Positions 33,442 to 39,930 of a stretch of 64,000 nt of DNA are shown piece by piece. How positions within the stretch are numbered: position 1 is the stretch's first letter; each line of letters begins with the position of its first letter. A program made the position numbers and the translations under genes. The notes under the pieces are model-generated. The model had not been told where the DNA came from. It saw only the letters and a program-made list of their open reading frames with translations, and made no database searches. The DNA comes from Thalassovita mediterranea (GTDB taxonomy: Bacteria > Pseudomonadota > Alphaproteobacteria > Caulobacterales > Hyphomonadaceae), in assembly GCA_019448215.1 (NCBI GenBank), contig CP080408.1, positions 1,488,001 to 1,552,000 on the forward strand, given 5' to 3'.

Positions 33442-33792
33442 CTATTCCGGTTCAGCGAAGCCCCAGCCATCCGGCTTGTATCCACGGGCCAGCGCCATCT
33501 TGGTGGTGCGTTCCTCATGCAGCCAGATGTCCTGGGGTGTAAAGGGGATTGGCCCGATTGAGGCGGCAACCTCATTCTCGTTCTCCGCTTCGCCCGGCTG
33601 GTAGCCGAAGGTTTCGAGCGCCTTTTCAAACGCCTCGCGCCGGGCCTCTTCGCCCTCGATCGGCACGAAGAAGAGGTCCAGCATGATCTCACTATGGGGT
33701 TTGACGCCCTTGGTGTCGCGCAGCTGCTCGCACGTATAGACCGTCTCGGCCTGCTGCTCGGTGAAGTTCCAGTCTGCTTCGTCCATATTCAT
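33442..33792 (-). CDS. rraB: RraB-family ribonuclease E regulator
   Basis: A 116-residue acidic protein with the RraB fold pattern: DLFFVPIEGEEARREAFEKALETFGYQ, then a C-terminal DIWLHEERTTKMALARGYKPDGW. RraB of E. coli binds the C-terminal region of RNase E and reduces its activity. Alphaproteobacterial members are assigned by fold only, so the symbol is a homology label. It lies 48 bases upstream of kdsD on the same strand. Confidence 0.8.
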   Translation of the reverse strand: MNMDEADWNFTEQQAETVYTCEQLRDTKGVKPHSEIMLDLFFVPIEGEEARREAFEKALETFGYQPGEAENENEVAASIGPIPFTPQDIWLHEERTTKMALARGYKPDGWGFAEPE

Positions 33793-33935
33793 ACCCTCGA
33801 AATTCTTGCGCGCCTTATGACAGAAACGGGCCGTGCAGCGAAGCCGGGCAACCCAGCGGCGACAGCTGCGTTACTGGATGGCGAAGGCAATCGCCACCAA
33901 GAAGCAGAAGGTTCAAAGACGGGGACGCCGCAGAC

Positions 33936-35402
33936 ATGGCTGTTGAGAATTTGCTGGTCCCCGGAGAAACCTGCCAACGTATCGAAACCGCCGACAAGCT
34001 GCGCATCATTCTGGAAGGCCGGGACTATTTCCGGGCTGTGAAAGAAGCGATGCTGAATGCCGAAAAGACGATCATGATGATCGGCTGGGATTTCGACACC
34101 CGTATTGAGTTTGAGCCAGACGAACAGACGCTGGATGGCCCCAACCAGCTGGGCGAATTTCTCTCCTGGATTACGAACGAACGCGAGCTGCTTCAGCTTT
34201 ACATGCTGAAATGGAATGTTGGCGCCATGCAGTCCATCCTGCGGGGTATGGTGCCGATTGGCATTCGCCCGATGCGGTTCAACAGCAACTTTCATTTCCA
34301 TCTCGACTCGACCCATCCGGTCGGCGCGGCGCACCATTCCAAGATCATCGTCATTGACGACCAGATGGCTTTCTGCGGCGGCATCGACATGACCGCAGGG
34401 CGCTGGGACACGTGCGACCATCTCGATGACCAGCCCTGCCGGACGCTGCCCGGCGAAAGCGAGATGCCGAAGCCCTGGCATGACGCGACTGTGGCCGTCT
34501 CCGGCGACATTGCCTGCGCGCTTGGAGATGTTGCCCGTGAGCGGTGGCTTCGGGCCACGGGTGAGAAACTGCCGCCACCGCAATGCGACAATGACCCGGT
34601 CTGGCCAGACCTCGACCTCACCTGGAGCAATGTGCCTGTTGCGCTGGCGCGCACCTTTCCGGGCTTTTCCGACTTTGATGAAGTCCGCGAGATCGAGGCG
34701 CTCTATCTTGAAGCTATCGCGCGGGCAAAGGACACGCTCTATATCGAAAGCCAGTATCTCGCCTCTGCCAAGCTGGTGCACGCCATGGCAGAACGCCTGC
34801 AGGAAAGGGATGGGCCGGAAATTATCCTCATCCTGCCGCGAAACGCCGAAGGGTGGCTGCGCCAGAAGGCGATGGACGGGGCGCGCGTGCGGATGCTCGA
34901 ACATCTCTGGGCGCATGACCCCTATAACCGGTTTGCCGCCTATTATCCGGTGACGGAGAGCGAATCCCCGATCTATGTCCACGCCAAGATCCTGATCCTC
35001 GATGATGAGATGATCCGCGTTGGCTCCTCCAATCTGAACAACCGCTCCATGGGTTTCGACACCGAGACCGACTTGGCCGTTGAGGCGGTCCAATGCGGCG
35101 ACCCCGATCAGATGCGCGCCGATATCAGCGACCTTCGCGCGAGCCTTGTCAGCGAGCACCTCGGTGTCAGCAAAACTGAACTCGCCGATGCGCTGACCGC
35201 GTCTCGCAGATCGCTCATTGGCGCAATCACCGCGCTCAAGGGGGACGGTCGCTCGCTTCGCCTTTTCGAGGAAGCCGATGTAAACGGCGAAGCGAACATC
35301 CTCGCGGAGAATGAATTCGCCGACCCTGAAGAAGTGGGCGACGGGCTCGCTGAACGACTGGTCCATGGTGTGCGCGACCTTGTGGGGAACGTTTCGGCGT
35401 AG
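33936..35402 (+). CDS. Phospholipase D-like protein with two HKD motifs
   Basis: A 488-residue PLD-superfamily protein. HKD motif 1 is HHSKIIVIDD (about 133) and motif 2 is HAKILILDD (about 349), followed by GSSNLNNRSMG. Two motifs in one chain make a full active site. No signal peptide or membrane helix is evident. The length and single-chain layout fit phospholipase D rather than nuclease; cardiolipin-synthase-like activity is possible. Its start is preceded by only a weak G-rich site. Confidence 0.88.
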   Translation: MAVENLLVPGETCQRIETADKLRIILEGRDYFRAVKEAMLNAEKTIMMIGWDFDTRIEFEPDEQTLDGPNQLGEFLSWITNERELLQLYMLKWNVGAMQSILRGMVPIGIRPMRFNSNFHFHLDSTHPVGAAHHSKIIVIDDQMAFCGGIDMTAGRWDTCDHLDDQPCRTLPGESEMPKPWHDATVAVSGDIACALGDVARERWLRATGEKLPPPQCDNDPVWPDLDLTWSNVPVALARTFPGFSDFDEVREIEALYLEAIARAKDTLYIESQYLASAKLVHAMAERLQERDGPEIILILPRNAEGWLRQKAMDGARVRMLEHLWAHDPYNRFAAYYPVTESESPIYVHAKILILDDEMIRVGSSNLNNRSMGFDTETDLAVEAVQCGDPDQMRADISDLRASLVSEHLGVSKTELADALTASRRSLIGAITALKGDGRSLRLFEEADVNGEANILAENEFADPEEVGDGLAERLVHGVRDLVGNVSA

Positions 35403-35474
35403 GGCTCTCTTTTCGGTTGCTCCCGTGTCGGCGCTGGCGCGCCGCACATGGAGCGGGCTCAGGGCTGCACTTCT

Positions 35475-35496
35475 CCCTTCTCCCTCGGGAGAAGGG
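35475..35496. repeat. Palindromic repeat family A, copy 1
   Basis: A perfect 10-base stem, CCCTTCTCCC/GGGAGAAGGG, with a two-base loop, followed by a conserved GGCCGGGGATGAGGGG tail. It is the mirror-image partner of 35611-35632. Stem bases that differ between the copies differ in pairs. Confidence 0.85.
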
Positions 35497-35610
35497 CCGG
35501 GGATGAGGGGAAACGACCTCTCAACAGATGCCAAGCTTTGCAGTGATCATCTGAAGCGTATCACTGCCACTGCTTCATGGTGCCTCGGCGAAGCTCCCCC
35601 TCACCCCTGG

Positions 35611-35632
35611 CCCCTCTCCCAAGGGAGAGGGG
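35611..35632. repeat. Palindromic repeat family A, copy 2 (inverted)
   Basis: A perfect 10-base stem, CCCCTCTCCC/GGGAGAGGGG, with a two-base AA loop, preceded by CCCCTCACCCCTGG. It is the same element as copy 1 but reversed. The T-A pair of copy 1 is a C-G pair here. A separate 8-base inverted repeat, GCAGTGAT/ATCACTGC (35540-35547 and 35560-35567), lies between the copies. Confidence 0.85.
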
Positions 35633-36154
35633 AATAGGTCCACAAACACCAATATCGCCACGCGGGGTTTCCCGCTGGCGGTGCGCTTTTACTCTCGCCC
35701 TGAAGTGACAGGGCCGGGCGCGTCCAGGGTGGACGCTATAGGTAATGCCAGCCTTTCGGCGTGGCTGTAGAGCGTGCGCCATGGACGCGCCCTTGCGAAG
35801 GGTGTCGGCCGTTCGGATGTCTCACTCCCGGCCCGTCTCGGAAACATTTTCGTACGCAGGACAGCCTGCGCAGCACTGATTACCCCACATGACGCCGACC
35901 ACATGGCAGGGACGTTACACCCCGCCGGCAGCACCGGTCACCTTCGCAATCCCCGCCGCATGGCTCTCAAGCGAGCCGCTGCCGCGGCCTTCTCCGCTTT
36001 CAATCGATCCACCGGATCGATTGATCTGCCCGAGGGCAGACCAGCTTCGAAGCCACCTCCACCCGGTCGGTCCGGACCGCCCTGTCTGGTGATGGGAGGC
36101 GTGCAGTATGGGTTGAGTTTGTGAGGGTGGGGATGGATTTGTTTGTCCCACACG

Positions 36155-36190
36155 TTCCGAAGATACCTGCGAAGGCAGGTATCCATCATG
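36155..36190. repeat. Palindromic repeat family B, copy 1
   Basis: It carries a perfect hairpin, ATACCTGC-GAAG-GCAGGTAT, flanked by TTCCGAAG and CCATC. It forms an inverted pair with 36228-36263. This CCTGCGNAGGCAGG core is a type common in alphaproteobacterial intergenic regions. Confidence 0.85.
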
Positions 36191-36227
36191 ATCCCTAAAA
36201 CCGGCAACTGACGTTTCAAGTGAAGCA

Positions 36228-36263
36228 CCATGGACCCCTGCCTGCGCAGGGGTCTTCGGAAGG
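36228..36263. repeat. Palindromic repeat family B, copy 2 (inverted)
   Basis: Read on the minus strand it matches copy 1 over TTCCGAAGA..CCTGCG.AGGCAGG..TCCAT. The two bases that differ in each stem arm (TA against CC, and TA against GG) keep perfect pairing, so selection appears to act on the hairpin. Confidence 0.85.
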
Positions 36264-36270
36264 GTAGAGT

Positions 36271-36422
36271 GAGACCTTAAAGCCGGGCGTCACGCTCGAC
36301 CGCGGGACGCGGTCTGAGCGTCCATCTTCTGACTTGAGATGATGAGCACGGCGGTGGTGGCAGGAGATGGACCCTCAGACGGGCTATCGCCCGTCGAGTG
36401 TGACGCCTGCCGTAAGGTTTCG
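36271..36422. repeat. 152-base inverted-repeat element with ~30-base arms
   Basis: The left arm (36271-36300) and the reverse complement of the right arm (36393-36422) agree at 24 of 29 aligned bases, sharing ACCTTA and GGCGTCAC.CTCGAC. The enclosed ~92 bases contain further hairpins (36301-36321 region and 36378-36395). It lies 24 bases past the mcd stop codon in the direction of mcd transcription, so it would be in that transcript's 3' end. It could be a MITE, or a structured terminator or mRNA stabiliser. Confidence 0.75.
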
Positions 36423-36445
36423 TTCTCTAGATAGACAAACGCGCC

Positions 36446-38131
36446 TTAATTCCCACCCTCAACCAGCCTGCGCGCGATCACCATGGCCTGCACTTCGCCG
36501 GCGCCCTCGAAGATGTTGAGGATGCGGGCGTCCTGGAGGACGCGGCTGACAGGGTATTCGAGCGCGAAGCCGTTGCCGCCGTGGATCTGGACGGCGTTGT
36601 CGGCGGCGGCCCAGGCGACGCGGGCGCCGAGGAGCTTGGCCATGCCGGCTTCGAGGTCGCAGCGTTTGCCTGAGTCTTTCTGGCGGGCCGAATAATAGGT
36701 GAGCTGGCGCACACCGATCAGTTCAGCGGCCATCATGACGAGCTTGTTGGCGACGCGTGGGAATTCGAAGATTGCGCGGCCGAACTGTTCGCGGTCGAGC
36801 GCGTATTTGAGGCCAAGCTCAAACGCGTTCTGGCCAACGCCGATAGCGCGGGCGGCGGTCTGGATGCGGGCGCTTTCGAAGGTTGCCATCAGGTGGCGGA
36901 AGCCCATGCCCTCTGTCTCACCGAGGAGGTTGGCGGCTGGCACTTCGAAGCCGTCAAAGCTGATCTCATACTCTTTCATGCCGCGATAGCCGAGCACCTC
37001 GATCTCACCGCCGGACATGCCGTCTGCCGGGAATGGGGTCTCGTCGTCGCCGCGCGGCTTCTCAGCCAGGAACATGGAGAGGCCGGAGAAATTATTGGTC
37101 GCCGGGTCGGTACGGGCGAGGACGGTCATCATGTCGGCGCGGACCGGGTGGGTGATCCAGGTCTTGTTGCCGGTGATCCTGTAGGTGTCGCCGTCTTTTA
37201 CCGCGCGCGTCTTGAGCGCGCCGAGGTCAGACCCGGTGTTGGGTTCAGTAAAGACTGCCGTTGGCAGGATCTCGCCAGAGGAAATGGCCGGAAGGTATTT
37301 TTCCTTCTGCGCGTCGGTGCCGCCGATCAGGATCAGCTCTGCGGCGATTTCAGACCGGGTGCCGAGTGAGCCGGTGCCGATATAGCCGCGGCTGAGCTCT
37401 TCGGAGACCACGCACATGGAGGTCTTGCCGAGGCCCAGGCCGCCATACTCTTCCGGAATGGTGAGGCCGAAGACGCCAAGCTCTGCCATCTCTTCGACGA
37501 CTGGCATCGGGATGTAGGCGTTTTCGAGGTGCCATTCATGGGCGTGCGGCATGATCCGTTCGGTCGCAAAGCGGCGGAACTGGTCCCGGATCATGGTGAG
37601 GGTTTCGTCGAGGCCGGTTTCTTCCACCGTTGCCCGTGACAGCGCATCCGGCAGGTGCTTTGCAGCAGCGGCCATGGTCTCGGTCGTCTTGCCTTCGGTG
37701 AGGAAGCGCTGGACGGCTGGCTCAAACAGGCGTTGCATGCCTTCCTTGGAGACGCCGATATCTGCCGGGCGGATGATTTCGCCCTGGTTCATCGGGATGC
37801 CGCCAATCAGCTGGGCGCAATATTCCGAGAAGAGGATCTGCGAGAGGAGCTGTTCGATCTCACCGAATTTGCCTTCTGCCGTCATGCGGTCGGCCCAGTC
37901 GGCCGTCTCGCGCAGCGTTTCGACATAGGTGATGACCCAGGCAAGACCGTGGGCGGAATGCTGGTGATGGTCGAGCAGCTTGCGGTCGATCTTGCCTTCA
38001 GGGGCGAGGCGGGCGCGCATCGCGGCCTTTGCGTCCTCACCAAAGGCTTCGAGGCTGACCACCGCTTCCTTCATCGCAGGAAGCAGGCCGTCCATCACAG
38101 GTGAAATCTTGTCTGCGGCTGTACCGTCCAT
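36446..38131 (-). CDS. mcd: (2S)-Methylsuccinyl-CoA dehydrogenase
   Basis: A 561-residue acyl-CoA dehydrogenase with the extra ~150-residue N-terminal domain that marks Mcd. The main fold (about 165-555) shows FTEPNTGSDLGALKTRAV, TGNKTWITHPVRADMMT, MSGGEIEVLGYRGMKEYEISFDGFEVP and QIHGGNGFALEYPVSR. Mcd oxidises methylsuccinyl-CoA to mesaconyl-CoA in the ethylmalonyl-CoA pathway, which replaces the glyoxylate shunt for growth on acetate or C1 units. Other genes of that pathway (ccr, ecm, mch) are not in the window. It is probably monocistronic, with the 152-base hairpin at its 3' end. Confidence 0.92.
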   Translation of the reverse strand: MDGTAADKISPVMDGLLPAMKEAVVSLEAFGEDAKAAMRARLAPEGKIDRKLLDHHQHSAHGLAWVITYVETLRETADWADRMTAEGKFGEIEQLLSQILFSEYCAQLIGGIPMNQGEIIRPADIGVSKEGMQRLFEPAVQRFLTEGKTTETMAAAAKHLPDALSRATVEETGLDETLTMIRDQFRRFATERIMPHAHEWHLENAYIPMPVVEEMAELGVFGLTIPEEYGGLGLGKTSMCVVSEELSRGYIGTGSLGTRSEIAAELILIGGTDAQKEKYLPAISSGEILPTAVFTEPNTGSDLGALKTRAVKDGDTYRITGNKTWITHPVRADMMTVLARTDPATNNFSGLSMFLAEKPRGDDETPFPADGMSGGEIEVLGYRGMKEYEISFDGFEVPAANLLGETEGMGFRHLMATFESARIQTAARAIGVGQNAFELGLKYALDREQFGRAIFEFPRVANKLVMMAAELIGVRQLTYYSARQKDSGKRCDLEAGMAKLLGARVAWAAADNAVQIHGGNGFALEYPVSRVLQDARILNIFEGAGEVQAMVIARRLVEGGN

Positions 38132-38234
38132 TTTATCCCTCCGGGCGTCTCTTGCGCCATGTATCTATCGCACCGGGGCGCATTTGACACAAATTTTGCT
38201 GCGGCGCAGCGACATTTATTGCCGCAGGGGCAGC

Positions 38235-39668
38235 TTATGCCTTTTGGGCGGGAGGTTCAAAAGTGATGTCGAGGGCCTCGCGGGCCGCGTCGATGTCCTC
38301 GAGCGTCTGCTCAAACGGGCTCCAGTCATCTTGCTCTGCGATCGGGGCCCAGATCGCCTCGACCTCATCATAGAGGAGAGAGACCGGTTTCTCTCGCTGC
38401 CAGTAGGCGTGTGACAGGCGTTCGGGGCGATCGGCTGTGCGGGCAAAGAGGCCTTCCTTCACAGGGGCGAAGCCTGCCTCCTTATACATGGCCGCGATCG
38501 GGCTGTTTGCAGCGCGGGACTCACTCTCCTTGCCGCAAAACCAGTCGAAGAAGACCTGCGGCCACGGGGCGCGCGTTTCCGACATCCAGGTGTAGAGCGC
38601 CTGCAGCCAGACGAGGTCGTCATGTAGCTCGCCTGAGGACTGCAGCCCGAAGAGTTTGAGGTTATGGCTGGCAAGCGCGGCCTGATAGGCTGGCTCATAG
38701 GCCTGAAGCGCTTCGCCGAGCGGGTCCGTGTCGCAGACGGGCGTCATGGCGACGGCTAATTGTTGCAGCGCCCAGAGGCCCTGCGTTGGCTGGCGGCCGA
38801 ACCGGTAGAGACCCTGCTGGTCGAAATAGGCGGCGGTGAAGTTCGGGTCGGATTCCGGCAAGAAGCGCCACGGGCCGTAATCGAAGCTTTCACCGGTGAT
38901 ATTGAAATTGTCGGTGTTCATCACGCCGTGGACAAAGCCGGTCGCCATCCATTGCGCGACCATGCGGGCGGTCTGCTCTGTAATCCGATGCAGGAGGGCA
39001 GGCGCCATGACGGAGATGTCCTCGTCGAGGGCGTCCGGATAGTAGACTTCGCAGCAATAGCGGATGAGGCGGGCGAGGTTTTCCGTCTCGCCCATGGAGG
39101 CGGCGCGCTGGAAAGTGCCGAAGCGGATATGGCTGTGCGAGAGCCGGGTGAGCACGGCGCTGCGGGCAGGCGATGGCTCATCATTGCGGGCAAGCTCCTC
39201 GCCCGTCTCGATCAGGCTAAAGGGCTTGGACGTCTTCACGCCATGCGCTTCAAGGTATTGCGCGGCGAGGACTTCGCGCACGCCGCCCTTGAGCGTCAGG
39301 CGGCCATCGCCCTGGCGCGACCAGCGTGTCTGGCCAGAGCCCTTTGTGCCAAGGTCGAGCAGGCGGCCCTGATCATCTCGCAGCTGCGCAAACAGGAAGC
39401 CGCGGCCATCGCCAAGCTCCGGATTGTAAACGCCAAACTGGTGGCCATGATAGCGCATGGCGAGCGGCGTCTGCAGATTTCCCTCAAGAGGCGAAAATGT
39501 TGCGAAGTGGCGAAGCCATTCAAGAGAATCGAGCTGCCCTAATCCGACGCGCTCATCCCATCTAGTGTTGCGAAATCGCAACACGGACATGCGAAAATGC
39601 GCAGGTTCTGCTGCGTCTGCGAAGGCGTCAGCCAAGGCGAGAAATTCGGGCGCGGGCTGATAGTTCAT
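38235..39668 (-). CDS. selO: SelO/YdiU-family protein AMPylator
   Basis: A 477-residue pseudokinase-fold enzyme. SelO-family members transfer AMP from ATP to Ser/Thr/Tyr of target proteins, with a role in redox stress. Signatures are GHQFGVYNPELGDGRG, LDLGTKGSGQTRWSRQGDG, ATGFVHGVMNTDNFNITGE and SFDYGPWRF, which place the nucleotide-binding and metal sites. I take ATG 39668; a TTG at 39716 would add 16 residues with no family match. A C-terminal selenocysteine/cysteine of some SelO proteins is not apparent; the chain ends in PPAQKA. Confidence 0.92.
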   Translation of the reverse strand: MNYQPAPEFLALADAFADAAEPAHFRMSVLRFRNTRWDERVGLGQLDSLEWLRHFATFSPLEGNLQTPLAMRYHGHQFGVYNPELGDGRGFLFAQLRDDQGRLLDLGTKGSGQTRWSRQGDGRLTLKGGVREVLAAQYLEAHGVKTSKPFSLIETGEELARNDEPSPARSAVLTRLSHSHIRFGTFQRAASMGETENLARLIRYCCEVYYPDALDEDISVMAPALLHRITEQTARMVAQWMATGFVHGVMNTDNFNITGESFDYGPWRFLPESDPNFTAAYFDQQGLYRFGRQPTQGLWALQQLAVAMTPVCDTDPLGEALQAYEPAYQAALASHNLKLFGLQSSGELHDDLVWLQALYTWMSETRAPWPQVFFDWFCGKESESRAANSPIAAMYKEAGFAPVKEGLFARTADRPERLSHAYWQREKPVSLLYDEVEAIWAPIAEQDDWSPFEQTLEDIDAAREALDITFEPPAQKA

Positions 39669-39779
39669 TACGGTCTGATGACAGTTTTTCGCGGTAGCAG
39701 CAACAAGGACAGGCAAAAAATGCCCCTAGGGAAGGCAATTGCCGGAACGTAAGTCCTGACACCCTCAGGCAAGTAGAAC

Positions 39780-39795
39780 CTATTGGTTTCAATAG
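39780..39795. promoter_or_regulatory. Inverted repeat upstream of TonB receptor
   Basis: A perfect CTATTG-4-CAATAG palindrome lies in the 262-base region before the receptor gene. Another palindrome, GAATTCGAATTC, lies near 39849-39860. Either could be an operator, but no regulator is known here. Confidence 0.35.
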
Positions 39796-39930
39796 CTATC
39801 AATGCACTCAGGTTTTTATGGTGCGGCGCAGCACGTAATTGCGATTGAATTCGAATTCCAAATCAGCAGACATCGACGGGAGTCCGCCGCCTAAAGAGCG
39901 GATCGTCTAGTATTTGGGAGGAAACACTTC

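Larger units (their letters stand above)
35403..36445. other. 1.04-kb intergenic repeat island, no protein gene recognised
   Basis: Between the PLD gene and mcd no frame has a supported ribosome-binding site and recognisable protein. Several short frames on both strands cross it but change composition and lack family similarity. Instead it is dense in inverted repeats: two palindromic repeat families in inverted pairs, a 152-base long-arm hairpin, and further hairpins at 36000-36024 (TCAATCGATCC/GGATCGATTGA), 36025-36040 (TCTGCCC/GGGCAGA), 36292-36321 and 36378-36395. The block 35633-35999 shows no structure that I could assign. Confidence 0.7.

Noticed and set aside
33789-35534. Long minus-strand frame (581 codons) opposite the phospholipase D-like gene
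   Set aside because: It is a shadow of a gene with two HKD motifs and has no supported start or motif.
35641-36151. Short frames on both strands in the repeat island, including one ending in an alanine/arginine-rich helix
   Set aside because: They lack ribosome-binding sites and family similarity and cross the inverted repeats, so chance is the better explanation.
35403-36445. tmRNA or CRISPR in the repeat island
   Set aside because: There is no tag-peptide frame, tRNA-like acceptor or regularly spaced direct repeat; the repeats are inverted pairs.
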